Shown here: positions 1 through 7,015 of the stretch, piece by piece
Numbering within the stretch: position 1 is the first letter of the stretch
Layout of the letters: each line of letters opens with the position of its first letter
NCBI RefSeq assembly: GCF_000969415.1
Contig: NZ_JZEX01000022.1
Span: 1-42,024, forward strand
From: Devosia geojensis
GTDB taxonomy: Bacteria > Pseudomonadota > Alphaproteobacteria > Rhizobiales > Devosiaceae
Length of the DNA stretch: 42,024 bases
Direction of reading: 5' to 3'
Translations under genes and position numbers: made by a program
Notes under the pieces: model-generated
Told to the model about the DNA's origin: nothing
The model's database searches: none
The model's input: only the letters and a program-made list of their open reading frames with translations

Positions 1-115
1 TCGTAATGGTGTCAGTGATATATGTGGATATTACAGAATGATATTTAAATAGTGCAGACGTGAGTGTTGTAGGCTGTGTTTTTTTTTTTTTTTCCAGATG
101 TGTATAGAGACATGC
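1..115. other. Probable library adapter and poly-T artefact at the contig end
   Basis: The first ~75 bases are AT-rich, unlike the ~65-70% GC sequence that follows. A T homopolymer occupies about 79-93. Bases 96-114 read AGATGTGTATAGAGACATG, which matches the 19-base Tn5/Nextera mosaic end with one deleted A and one inserted T. High-GC coding-like sequence starts directly after it. The simplest reading is an untrimmed tagmentation adapter joined to non-genomic sequence. No gene should be called here. Confidence 0.75.
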
Positions 116-204
116 CTGTGGCAGCATGGTGCCACACCCACCGGCTTTCGCCAGGACATCGGGAGTGGCGGGATGGCGGTGCAGAAGCCGCCCGGCCGGT
201 GCGC

Positions 205-2016
205 CTATCCCTCGATCTCCTCGCGCAGCATTTCGAGTTCCAGCCAGCGGTCTTCGGCCGCCTGCAGCTTTTGCTGCGTCTCTGCAAGCGCGGCGCTCTT
301 TTGCGCGAACGCGGCGGGGTCGCGGGTGTAGAAATTTGGGTCGGCGAGCGCTGCGTTGAGGGCCGTGATCTCTGCGGTCAGTTTTTCCATCTCGCCAGGC
401 AGCGTTTCGAGAGCGTGTTTTTCCTTAAAGCTCAGCTTGCGCTTGGGGACAGGGGCGGCCGGGGCGGATGCGGGGGGTTTTTCGGCTCTGGCCGGCTTTG
501 CGGCCGCCGGCCGCGCCGAGACGCCGGCGCCGCGCTGGGCGACCATGTCGGCATAGCCGCCCGCATATTCGATCCAGCGGCCCTCGCCCTCGGCGACGAT
601 CACCGAAGTCGCGACCCGGTCGAGGAAGTCGCGGTCGTGGCTGACGACGAGGACGGTGCCGGGATAGTCGGCGACCATCTCTTCCAGGAGGTCGAGCGTT
701 TCGAGGTCGAGGTCGTTGGTCGGCTCGTCGAGGACGAGGACGTTGGAGGGAAGCGCCAGCACGCGGGCCAATGCCACACGGGCCCGCTCGCCGCCCGAGA
801 GCTTGCCGATCGGCGTGTTGGCCTGCTCGGGGGTGAAGAGAAAGTCCTTCATGTAGCCGACGACGTGCCGGCCCTCGCCGTTGATGACGATGGTGTCGCT
901 GCCCCCGCCCGTCAGCGCGTCCTTCAAGGAGGTTTCGGAATGAAGGCGCGCACGGCCCTGGTCGAGGATCGCGGACTGCAGGTTGGCCCCGAGCCGCACC
1001 CGGCCCGCATCGGGCGCGAGCTCGCCGGTGAGGAGCTTGATGAGCGTCGTCTTGCCGGCCCCGTTCGCCCCGACGATGCCGACGCGCTCCCCGCGCATGA
1101 CCCGGGTCGAGAAGTCGGCAACCACTCGGCGCGCGCTGAAGGACTTGGAGATGTTCTCCGCTTCGAAAACGAGAGCGCCCGAGGCGCGGGCCTCGGAGAC
1201 TTCCAGATTGACGCCGCCGGCCGTGCGCCGCGCCTCGCGCTTGTCCTGACGCAGGCCCGCCAGCCGCTCGAGCCGGCCGACATTGCGCTTGCGGCGGGCG
1301 GTGACGCCGTAGCGCAGCCAGTGCTCCTCGCGCGCGATCTGCCGGTCGAGCTTGTGGCGGTCGCGCTCCTCGGCCTCCAGAACCTCGTCGCGCCAGGCTT
1401 CGAACGCGGCAAAGCCCTTCTCGATGCGGCGGGTGACGCCGCGGTCGAGCCAGACGGTGGCCCCAGTGAGGTCGGCGAGGAACCGCCGGTCGTGGCTGAT
1501 CAGCACCATGGCGCAGCGCATGGAGGCGAGCTCGCCCTCGAGCCACTCGATGACCGGCAGGTCGAGATGGTTGGTGGGCTCGTCGAGCAGCAGCACGTCC
1601 GGGCGCGGCGCGAGAACGCGCGCCAGCGCCGCGCGGCGGGCCTCGCCGCCCGAGAGGGTCGAGGGCGCCTCGTTGCCCGTCAGCCCCAGCGCCTCGACGA
1701 GGTGCTGGGCGCGATAGGCGTCGTCGCCGGGCGCAAGGCCCGCCTCGACATAGGCGAGGGTGGTCTCGAAGGCGGAAAGGTCCGGTTCCTGCGGCAGGTA
1801 GCGGATGGTGGCGCTGGGCTCCAGGAACCGGTCGCCGGCGTCCTGCTCGATCTGCCCGGCGGCAATGCGCAGCAGCGTCGACTTGCCCGAGCCGTTCCGC
1901 CCGACCAGCGCCACCCGCTCGCCCGGCGAGACGATGAGCTCGGCCCCTTCGAGGAGCTTGGTGCCCCCGAAGGTCAGGTGGATGTTCTGCAGGGCGAGGA
2001 GCGGTGCGGCGGGCAT
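205..2016 (-). CDS. uup: ABC-F family ATPase, Uup type
   Basis: A soluble ABC-F protein of 603 residues with two nucleotide-binding domains in one chain and no membrane segments. ABC-F proteins act on the ribosome; Uup is also linked to DNA stability and transposon precise excision in E. coli. Visible motifs are Walker A GRNGSGKST (39-47), signature LSGGEARR and Walker B LLLDEPTNHLD in domain 1, then GANGAGKTT, LSGGERAR and LVLDEPTNDLD in domain 2. The linker between domains is rich in Arg and Lys. An Ala/Pro-rich stretch leads to a C-terminal charged coiled-coil region (FKEKHALETLPGEMEKL onwards), which is the Uup hallmark and sets it apart from EttA. The start at 2016 (MPAAPLLALQ) fits the family N-terminus; a longer in-frame extension to 2184 would read through the leader terminator and is rejected. 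Confidence 0.92.
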   Translation of the reverse strand: MPAAPLLALQNIHLTFGGTKLLEGAELIVSPGERVALVGRNGSGKSTLLRIAAGQIEQDAGDRFLEPSATIRYLPQEPDLSAFETTLAYVEAGLAPGDDAYRAQHLVEALGLTGNEAPSTLSGGEARRAALARVLAPRPDVLLLDEPTNHLDLPVIEWLEGELASMRCAMVLISHDRRFLADLTGATVWLDRGVTRRIEKGFAAFEAWRDEVLEAEERDRHKLDRQIAREEHWLRYGVTARRKRNVGRLERLAGLRQDKREARRTAGGVNLEVSEARASGALVFEAENISKSFSARRVVADFSTRVMRGERVGIVGANGAGKTTLIKLLTGELAPDAGRVRLGANLQSAILDQGRARLHSETSLKDALTGGGSDTIVINGEGRHVVGYMKDFLFTPEQANTPIGKLSGGERARVALARVLALPSNVLVLDEPTNDLDLETLDLLEEMVADYPGTVLVVSHDRDFLDRVATSVIVAEGEGRWIEYAGGYADMVAQRGAGVSARPAAAKPARAEKPPASAPAAPVPKRKLSFKEKHALETLPGEMEKLTAEITALNAALADPNFYTRDPAAFAQKSAALAETQQKLQAAEDRWLELEMLREEIEG

Positions 2017-2126
2017 GGGGAATTCTGCGGGAACTGAATGCGGCGCCCCATCGGCCCGCACGATGGCGCGATAGACCACAGGCGGGTAGCGTTGGCAACC
2101 GTGGGGCGAGAAGGGGAGCGGGGACG

Positions 2127-2164
2127 AAAAAGGCTGGTCAGGGCGTTGAGGACCCTGACCAGCC
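2127..2164 (-). terminator. Strong intrinsic terminator inside the uup leader
   Basis: Read on the minus strand this is a perfect 12-bp stem (GGCTGGTCAGGG at 2164-2153 with its complement at 2143-2132), a 9-base loop, and five T residues at 2131-2127. It lies 111 bases upstream of the uup start and about 161 bases downstream of the rirA stop. It is therefore either an attenuator for uup, the terminator of rirA, or the 3' end of a separate small RNA. Confidence 0.85.
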
Positions 2165-2229
2165 CGGGGAGACGGTAGCAGCAAGCCCCGTCGTCTGGTG
2201 ACGTGATCTCTCGATCACGTTGATGGGAC
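2127..2229 (-). ncRNA. Candidate small RNA or attenuator leader between rirA and uup
   Basis: About 100 bases on the minus strand fold into three consecutive stem-loops: an 8-bp stem ACGTGATC/GATCACGT with a 4-base loop (2201-2220), a 5-bp stem GACGG/CCGTC (2171-2192), and the terminator at 2132-2164. CTGGT at 2195-2199 (ACCAG in the RNA) could instead pair with the 5' arm of the terminator, and a CCCC/GGGG pair (2186-2189 with 2166-2169) would extend this, giving a possible antiterminator. A perfect TTGACA lies on the minus strand at 2258-2253, but the -10 is poor (CAATGT at 16-base spacing). The ends are inferred and no Rfam family was recognised. Confidence 0.4.
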
Positions 2230-2240
2230 GACATTGCCGC

Positions 2241-2273
2241 ATAAAAACATGACTGTCAAGATCATGTTTTTAT
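2241..2273. promoter_or_regulatory. Perfect 12-bp inverted repeat containing an IRO-type (RirA) box
   Basis: The arms ATAAAAACATGA (2241-2252) and TCATGTTTTTAT (2262-2273) are exact reverse complements around a 9-base spacer. The inner part reads TGA-N9-TCA (2250-2264), the published consensus of the iron-responsive operator bound by RirA. On the minus strand the spacer contains TTGACA (2258-2253), so a bound repressor would cover a -35 element facing uup. It could also act as a weak AT-rich terminator of rirA. Confidence 0.5.
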
Positions 2274-2324
2274 GGCGTGGTGGGACGATGCTCGTGCAGA
2301 AGATCACTGCGCCGGTGGCGCGGC

Positions 2325-2786
2325 TCAGTGGACCGGCGTTGCTTCGGCGAGGAGTTCCGTCAGGCCCAGCCGCTCACGCAGCGAGCGCTTCTTCTGGGCG
2401 AGGTCGGCGATGGTGTAGCTCTCGAGCACGGAAAAGAACGCGCCGAGCGCTTCGCGCAGCGCCCCGTTGAGGTCGCATTCGCCCACCAGCGGGCAGTCGG
2501 CGCCCTCTTCGAAGCATTCGGCGAGCGCGAAGTTCTCCTCGGTCAGGCGAATGGTGTCGAGCAGCGTGATCTCCTCGGCCGGCTTGCCGAGGCGGATGCC
2601 GCCGTGGCGGCCGCGCACGGTCTCGATCAGCCCGTTCTCGACCAGCGGCTTGATAAGCTTGAACAGGAAGAGCTCGGAGATGCCATAGGCCCTGGCGATA
2701 TCGGCCACCCGGCTCAGTTCCGGCTGGTTGACGGCGCAATAGACGAGGGTGCGTACGGCGTAATTGGATTGACGGGTGAGTCTCAA
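2325..2786 (-). CDS. rirA: Rrf2-family iron-responsive regulator RirA
   Basis: A 153-residue Rrf2-family winged-helix regulator. RirA senses iron through a Fe-S cluster in Rhizobiales and represses iron uptake when iron is plentiful. The N-terminus MRLTRQSNYAVRTLVYCA and the recognition region ARAYGISELFLFKLIKPL follow rhizobial RirA closely. The cluster ligands are present as Cys91, Cys98 and Cys104 in the segment AECFEEGADCPLVGECDLN; this spacing matches the three ligands known in Rhizobium RirA, with one residue fewer before the second Cys. Cys17 is additional. The ATG at 2786 gives the usual length. The upstream region holds candidate ICE and IRO boxes, suggesting control by Irr and by itself. 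IscR and NsrR are less likely given the overall match to RirA. Confidence 0.9.
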   Translation of the reverse strand: MRLTRQSNYAVRTLVYCAVNQPELSRVADIARAYGISELFLFKLIKPLVENGLIETVRGRHGGIRLGKPAEEITLLDTIRLTEENFALAECFEEGADCPLVGECDLNGALREALGAFFSVLESYTIADLAQKKRSLRERLGLTELLAEATPVH

Positions 2787-2914
2787 CTCAGGTCCTTTCC
2801 GGCGCGAACGGCCGATTTGATCTCTCGCGGTCTGACGCGGCGGGCCTGCCCATGCCGCAAGGGGCGGGCAGCCCGTGCGGCAAACGGCATCGCGGCCTTC
2901 TGATTTGCGCGCAG

Positions 2915-2931
2915 CTTATAACGATTCTAAA
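2915..2931. promoter_or_regulatory. Candidate ICE box (Irr site) upstream of rirA
   Basis: The sequence CTTATAACGATTCTAAA fits the Irr iron-control element TTTAGAA-N3-TTCTAAA with a perfect right arm (7 of 7) and a 5 of 7 left arm. It lies about 130-145 bases upstream of the rirA start. Irr control of rirA is known in Rhizobiales; its use here is inferred from the match. Confidence 0.45.
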
Positions 2932-2947
2932 ATATGTCAACATAACC

Positions 2948-2962
2948 TGATGCGACATGTCA
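2948..2962. promoter_or_regulatory. Candidate IRO box (RirA site) between rirA and the HU-like gene
   Basis: The sequence TGATGCGACATGTCA is a perfect TGA-N9-TCA, extended to CTGA/TCAG. It lies 17 bases beyond the ICE-like site, in the 281-base divergent region between rirA and the HU-like gene, and suits rirA autoregulation. The short motif can occur by chance; its place beside rirA and a second copy downstream raise its credibility. Confidence 0.5.
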
Positions 2963-3067
2963 GCTTTCTGCATCCGGTTAACCTACCCATTCCATTAATT
3001 GCTCAATTGGAAGTTATTCTGCTAAAGCAGTCTCTTGCGGCGCATTCAACGGGAGGGAAATGACGCC

Positions 3068-3367
3068 TTGGGCCAGACTCTGACGCGCGCCGGCTTGCGG
3101 CGCAGGCTCATTGAACGTTTCGGTGTTGCATCGACCGACGCTGACCGGCTGGTGACGCGGCTGCTCGATCTCATCGGCTCCGAGCTCGGACAGGGGCGGA
3201 CCGTCAAGCTCACCGGCTTCGGCACGCTCGAAGTGCGCACCCGCGGCGCCCGCAAGGGGCGCAACCCCAAGACCGGGGAACCCTATCCGGTCGCCGCGCG
3301 CAAGGTCGTGGTCTTCACCCCCAGCGCCCATCTCAAGCGCCGGCTCGATGAGCTCAAGGACGGCTAG
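3068..3367 (+). CDS. HU/IHF-family DNA-binding protein
   Basis: A small nucleoid-type protein (99 residues from the chosen start). The core GQTLTRAGLRRRLIERFG, VKLTGFGTLEVRTR and GRNPKTGEPYPVAARKVVVF carries the IHF/HU fold, including the GRNPKTG tip of the DNA-bending beta arm. The start is a TTG at 3068, chosen because GGGAGG at 3051-3056 sits 11 bases upstream and the product then begins MGQTLTRAGL, like IHF-alpha (GKTVTRADL). A longer in-frame TTG at 3035 has no such site, and the ATG at 3060 is out of frame. The helical N-terminus is Arg-rich and divergent from canonical IhfA, so this may be an extra HU/IHF paralogue. It is divergent from rirA and convergent with the ROK gene. Confidence 0.8.
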   Translation: MGQTLTRAGLRRRLIERFGVASTDADRLVTRLLDLIGSELGQGRTVKLTGFGTLEVRTRGARKGRNPKTGEPYPVAARKVVVFTPSAHLKRRLDELKDG

Positions 3368-3394
3368 GGCGTTGCCCAAGCCGCCGGGAGCTCC

Positions 3395-4609
3395 CTAGCC
3401 GGTGATGTCGGCGAGCGAGCGCGAGAGATATCGCCGGTAGAGCGGCAGCTCGGCCGCCCCGATCGCCGGCGCCAGCGGCCCCAGCCGCCCGCCCATGACC
3501 TGCGGCGGGCCGAGCGATGTCGAGGGGAGCGTGCCCAGGTGATGGACGACGCGCTCGACCAGCCGCTCGACCACCGGCCGCGGCATGGCCCCGTCGATGA
3601 CCGCCACCTTCGCCTCGATGACGACGGCGGTGTTGAAGATCACGCGGGCGAGGGCGACGGCCCCGGCCTCGAGCCATTCGCCGAGCACCGGTTCGAAGCC
3701 GTCCCAGTCCCACGCGCCGTAGGGCCCGACGGGGCGCGGGCGGCCGGCCGCCTCCAGCCGGTCGGCCAGCGCGCCGAGCGAGGCGACGTGGTGGGCGACG
3801 CGCGGCCCGTCGTCCCTGGCGTCGATGAGCATCGAGCCAAGATTGGCCGAATTGCCCGACGGGCCCTCCCAGAGGGTGCCCTGGCCGATGACGCCGGCGG
3901 CGATGAAGTGCGAGACGAGGAAATAGATGACGTCGGACGGGCGCGGGCGGGGCGTGGCGATGAGCTCGCTCCAGCAGGCGGCGTTGCCGTCGTTGTAGAT
4001 GGTGACCTCCAGCCCCGTTTCGGCCGAGAGCGCGCGGGTCAGGTCGAGCTCCTGCCAGAGGCGGACCTGCTCGGCATCCGCCCCCACCTCCTCGATGGTG
4101 CGCCAGATATAGGTGGGCATGGCGATGCCGAGGCCGGCGAGGCGCCCGCGCGCCTCGGGCGCAAGGGTTTCGGCGAGCGCGCGCGCATGCTCGCCGACCC
4201 GGCCGACGATGGTGCGCGCGTCGGGAAAGTCGTGCACGTCTTGGCGCTCGACCTGCACCTCGCCATGCAGGTTGATGAGCACCGACTGCAGGTGCCGCCA
4301 GCCGATCTCGCAGCCGAGGCAATAGCGCCCGTCGGGTCTGAGGAAGATCGGGGTCGCCGGCTGCCCGCGCCGGCCGCGCAGCACCTGCCCGCGCGAAATC
4401 AGGCCCGCCTTCTCGACATCGGCGAGGATGGCCGAGACGGTCTGCGGCGCCAACCCCGACAGGCGCGAGATCTCGGCGTTGGAGACGCCCGGATTGAAGG
4501 CGACGATGCTGAGCACCGCCCGCTCATTGGCCTTGCGCAGCCCGTTGTGCTGCAATCCCCGGCCACCCGCGTCGAATATGTCCTGGAATGGCAATGGAGG
4601 ATTTGACAT
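3395..4609 (-). CDS. ROK-family transcriptional regulator
   Basis: A 404-residue regulator with an N-terminal winged HTH (LRKANERAVLSIVAFNPGVS through LAPQTVSAILADVEKAGLIS, about residues 23-70) and a C-terminal ROK sugar-kinase-like domain (GLGIAMPTYIW, TIYNDGNAACWSEL, GVIGQGTLWEGPSGNSANLG). ROK repressors of the NagC/Mlc/XylR type respond to sugars. The zinc motif CxCGxxGC typical of ROK proteins is absent: after the LGSMLIDARD segment the sequence runs straight into the C-terminal helices. The protein is therefore probably sugar-binding but not zinc-bound or catalytic. The start at 4609 gives MSNPPLPFQDIF; an in-frame start at 4669 adds an Arg-rich tail and is less likely. No sugar operon adjoins it directly, so its target is unknown. 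Confidence 0.85.
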   Translation of the reverse strand: MSNPPLPFQDIFDAGGRGLQHNGLRKANERAVLSIVAFNPGVSNAEISRLSGLAPQTVSAILADVEKAGLISRGQVLRGRRGQPATPIFLRPDGRYCLGCEIGWRHLQSVLINLHGEVQVERQDVHDFPDARTIVGRVGEHARALAETLAPEARGRLAGLGIAMPTYIWRTIEEVGADAEQVRLWQELDLTRALSAETGLEVTIYNDGNAACWSELIATPRPRPSDVIYFLVSHFIAAGVIGQGTLWEGPSGNSANLGSMLIDARDDGPRVAHHVASLGALADRLEAAGRPRPVGPYGAWDWDGFEPVLGEWLEAGAVALARVIFNTAVVIEAKVAVIDGAMPRPVVERLVERVVHHLGTLPSTSLGPPQVMGGRLGPLAPAIGAAELPLYRRYLSRSLADITG

Positions 4610-4831
4610 CTGATAACCGGCCCCTTGCCGGCGACATTGCCGGCGTTTCGCCAAGCGACCGCTCCGCATGCGGCCGATGAATCACGGCGATTTTTTCAAT
4701 AATGGCAAAAGGATAAGGGCTCGCCAATCCCAATGGCGCGGCAAATTGCAGCGCAATCCATTGGCAGAACTTACAATTTGGGATTCGGTTGCGGCGGGGC
4801 CGGGCGGCGCCCGGCCGGAAGAACGACAAGG

Positions 4832-4859
4832 AAAATCCCGCCCGTGGGGCACGGGCGGG
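4832..4859 (-). terminator. Intrinsic terminator of the MFS gene
   Basis: A perfect 10-bp stem CCCGCCCGTG/CACGGGCGGG (4837-4846 and 4850-4859) with a 3-base loop. On the minus strand it is followed by ATTTTCCTT. It lies about 28 bases past the MFS stop codon. Confidence 0.8.
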
Positions 4860-4887
4860 ACGGGTCTTGGCGGATGGGCAGGGCCGG

Positions 4888-6099
4888 TCAGGCGGCGGCG
4901 AGGTCCGCCGCTTCCCGCCGGTGCGCGCCCTTGAGGCTCACCTGGCCCAGCAGCGCGACGAGGAAGGCGATGCCGCCGGCCGCCACCGACACCCAGAAGC
5001 CGCTAGCGGCGCCGTACTGGTCGACGACCCAGCCGGAGGTGAAGGAGCCGATCGCCATGCCGATGGCGATGCCGGTGATCACCCAGGTCATGCCTTCGGT
5101 CAGCTTGCCGGCCGGCACGAGTTCCTCGACGAGGCCGAAGGCGGTGATGAAGGTCGGCGATATGGCCACGCCGCTGAGGAGCAGGAGCAGGGCGAGAAGC
5201 GGCACGTTGGGAATGAAGAGCAGCGGGATCGTCGTCGCCGCAACGATCGCCACGGCGATGAGGAACTGGCGGGCCAGGGGCATGGTCAGCTTCAGCGCGC
5301 CGTAGACGAGGCCGACGATGAAGGAGCCGACCGCGTAGCTTCCGAGCACCAGGCTTGCCGAGGCGGGCGTGCCCCAGGCCTCCGTCAGGGCGATCACCGT
5401 GACTTCGGCCGTGCCGAAGATGGTGCCGACCGCGATGAGCGTCAGGGTGACGATCTGCACGGGCCGCAGGAAGATGGCCGAACGCCCCTGGCGGCGGGCA
5501 ACCGGCTGTATCCTGGGCTCGGTCGATTTCTGCATGACGAAGAGCGTCGACCCGATGGCCAGGCTCACCGTCGAGATCAGCACGCCCGCTTCGGGAAAGA
5601 GCGTCACGCTGAGGCCCACCGACATGACCGAACCGACGATGTAGACGAGTTCGTCGGCGACCGATTCGAAGGCGAAGGCGGTGCGCAGGAGCGGGGTGTC
5701 GCGATAGATCTCGGTCCAGCGGGCCCTGACCATCGCCGGCATGCTGGGCAGGGACCCGGCGAGCACCGCGCTCGCGAACAGCGTCCAGTTCGGCCAGCGC
5801 AAGTAAGTGGCAACGAGCAGCGCGACGAACGCGGCGACCGCAAGGGTGGTCGCCGGCACCAGTACCCGGCTTTGCCCGAACCGGTCGACGAGCCGCGAGA
5901 TCTGCGGGGCGACGAACGCGTTGGTGAGGGCGAAGGTGGCCGCGACCGCGCCGGCCAGCCAGTATTCGCCGTGCGTCTGGGACAGCATGGCAACGATGCC
6001 CATCGTCGTCATGGCGAGCGGCAGGCGGGCGAGGAACCCGGCCGAGGCGAAGCCCTTGGCGCCCGGCGCGCGGAAGATTTCGCTATAGGGGTTGGACAT
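4888..6099 (-). CDS. MFS transporter, probable drug or metabolite exporter
   Basis: A 403-residue inner-membrane protein with about 12 hydrophobic segments and the charged loops of the major facilitator superfamily. The loop APQISRLVDRFGQSRVL after helix 2 is a variant of the MFS loop motif. The cytosolic N-terminus is short (MSNPYSEIFRAPGAKG). The start at 6099 is preferred over 6153, because the longer version would run into the first operator repeat at 6134-6150. The gene is divergent from a TetR regulator with three operators between them, so it is very likely the main target of that repressor, a common arrangement for efflux pumps. The substrate cannot be told from sequence. A hairpin terminator follows the stop. 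Confidence 0.85.
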   Translation of the reverse strand: MSNPYSEIFRAPGAKGFASAGFLARLPLAMTTMGIVAMLSQTHGEYWLAGAVAATFALTNAFVAPQISRLVDRFGQSRVLVPATTLAVAAFVALLVATYLRWPNWTLFASAVLAGSLPSMPAMVRARWTEIYRDTPLLRTAFAFESVADELVYIVGSVMSVGLSVTLFPEAGVLISTVSLAIGSTLFVMQKSTEPRIQPVARRQGRSAIFLRPVQIVTLTLIAVGTIFGTAEVTVIALTEAWGTPASASLVLGSYAVGSFIVGLVYGALKLTMPLARQFLIAVAIVAATTIPLLFIPNVPLLALLLLLSGVAISPTFITAFGLVEELVPAGKLTEGMTWVITGIAIGMAIGSFTSGWVVDQYGAASGFWVSVAAGGIAFLVALLGQVSLKGAHRREAADLAAA

Positions 6100-6133
6100 G
6101 GGACGTTCCTTGAAAATCGGGGAAACGCCACTC

Positions 6134-6203
6134 ACATACGTGGCGTATGTCAATCACATAGTTGCATACGCGACGTATGTCAATTAATATACGAACCGTA
6201 TGT
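6134..6203. promoter_or_regulatory. Three palindromic TetR operators in the MFS-tetR promoter
   Basis: Three 17-bp copies of a palindrome with CATACG/CGTATG arms around a 3-base centre: ACATACGTGGCGTATGT (6134-6150, arms perfect), GCATACGCGACGTATGT (6164-6180), and ATATACGAACCGTATGT (6187-6203). The centres are 30 and 23 bases apart, so two lie on about the same helix face. All fall in the 116-base divergent promoter. This is very probably where the neighbouring TetR protein binds to control both itself and the MFS gene. Confidence 0.85.
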
Positions 6204-6215
6204 GAAAGGAAAGCG

Positions 6216-6836
6216 ATGGCGCACAAACCGCGCAGCCAAATGATCGCCGAAACCCGGGGCAAGCTCCTCTCCGCCGGCCGCAGGGCCTTCGGCACGGTGG
6301 GGTACGCAGAGGCATCGATGGATGACTTCACCGCCGAGGCCGGGCTGACGCGCGGCGCGCTCTACCACCATTTCGGCGACAAGAAGGGGCTGTTCGCCGC
6401 CGTCGTCTCGCAGATCGACGCCGAGGTCACGGTTCGCCTCGCTGAGATCACGGAGCGCGCCGGCGGCGGCTGGCGCGGTTTCGTCGAGAGCTGCGCCGCC
6501 TATATCGAAATGGCGATCGAGCCCGAGATCCAGCGCATCATCCACTGCGACGGACCTGCGGTGCTCGGCGAATCGTGGATGACCACGTCGCAGAGCGGGT
6601 GCCTCGCCTGCCTCGTCGACGATCTCGAGCGGTTGAAAGCCGACGGCGTCGTCGGCGACATCGATCCGGAAGCGGCCGCCCGCCTCATCAACGGCGCTTC
6701 GCTGCACGCAGCCCAGTGGATCGCCAATTCCGACGACCCGGAAGCGACCTCGAAAAAGGCGGTCGCCGCGTTCCGCGCACTGCTCGAGGGGCTGCGGGTG
6801 AGGGCTGCTGAGCGCGTCGGCGAGACGGTGAACTGA
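6216..6836 (+). CDS. TetR/AcrR-family repressor
   Basis: A 206-residue regulator. The N-terminal HTH runs over about residues 10-56 (RGKLLSAGRRAFGTVGYAEA, then LTRGALYHHFGDKKGLF, the classic TetR recognition helix). The C-terminal helical domain contains a pair of Cys in QSGCLACLVDDL that could help in ligand or redox sensing; this is inference. The start at 6216 follows AAAGGA at 6205-6210; an earlier in-frame ATG at 6162 would overlap two operators and is rejected. It is divergent from the MFS exporter and shares the three-operator promoter, so it most likely represses the exporter and itself until an unknown ligand binds. Confidence 0.9.
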   Translation: MAHKPRSQMIAETRGKLLSAGRRAFGTVGYAEASMDDFTAEAGLTRGALYHHFGDKKGLFAAVVSQIDAEVTVRLAEITERAGGGWRGFVESCAAYIEMAIEPEIQRIIHCDGPAVLGESWMTTSQSGCLACLVDDLERLKADGVVGDIDPEAAARLINGASLHAAQWIANSDDPEATSKKAVAAFRALLEGLRVRAAERVGETVN

Positions 6837-6888
6837 GCAGCCGCGGACGATTTGCGGAGAAATTGTTAGAACGCCCCACCCGACCACA

Positions 6889-6970
6889 GGGTCATTCCCG
6901 CGAAAGCGGGAACCTCCGTTGACGTCACCTGCTTAGCAAACGGAGATCCCCGCTTTCGCGGGGATGACCC
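6889..6970. repeat. Two-hairpin intergenic repeat, copy 1
   Basis: This element begins GGGTCAT and ends ATGACCC. It holds two hairpins: TTCCCGC-GAAA-GCGGGAA on the left, and a right one with 8-bp arms ATCCCCGC/GCGGGGAT around TTTC, which is the reverse complement of the left type. The centre is unrelated between copies apart from CCGTT/AACGG. It lies between the convergent tetR and the siderophore-interacting gene and may serve as a bidirectional terminator. Two further copies occur at 8100-8179 and 16318-16401. Confidence 0.85.
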
Positions 6971-7015
6971 AGTGGGGGGGTAACGATGCGGGGCGCCTGC
7001 GGGACACCCGCCTGC

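Noticed and set aside
76..2037. Long plus-strand ORF (653 codons) opposite uup
   Set aside because: It is the antisense shadow of the uup gene in high-GC DNA, starts in the adapter-like sequence and has no domain features; uup on the other strand has full ABC-F motifs.
3060..3082. ATG at 3060 as start of the HU/IHF-like gene
   Set aside because: It is out of frame with the HU/IHF coding sequence and closes within a few codons; the TTG at 3068 is in frame and has a suitable ribosome-binding site.
3395..4609. ROK protein as a sugar kinase
   Set aside because: It has an N-terminal HTH and lacks the ROK zinc motif, so it is a regulator.
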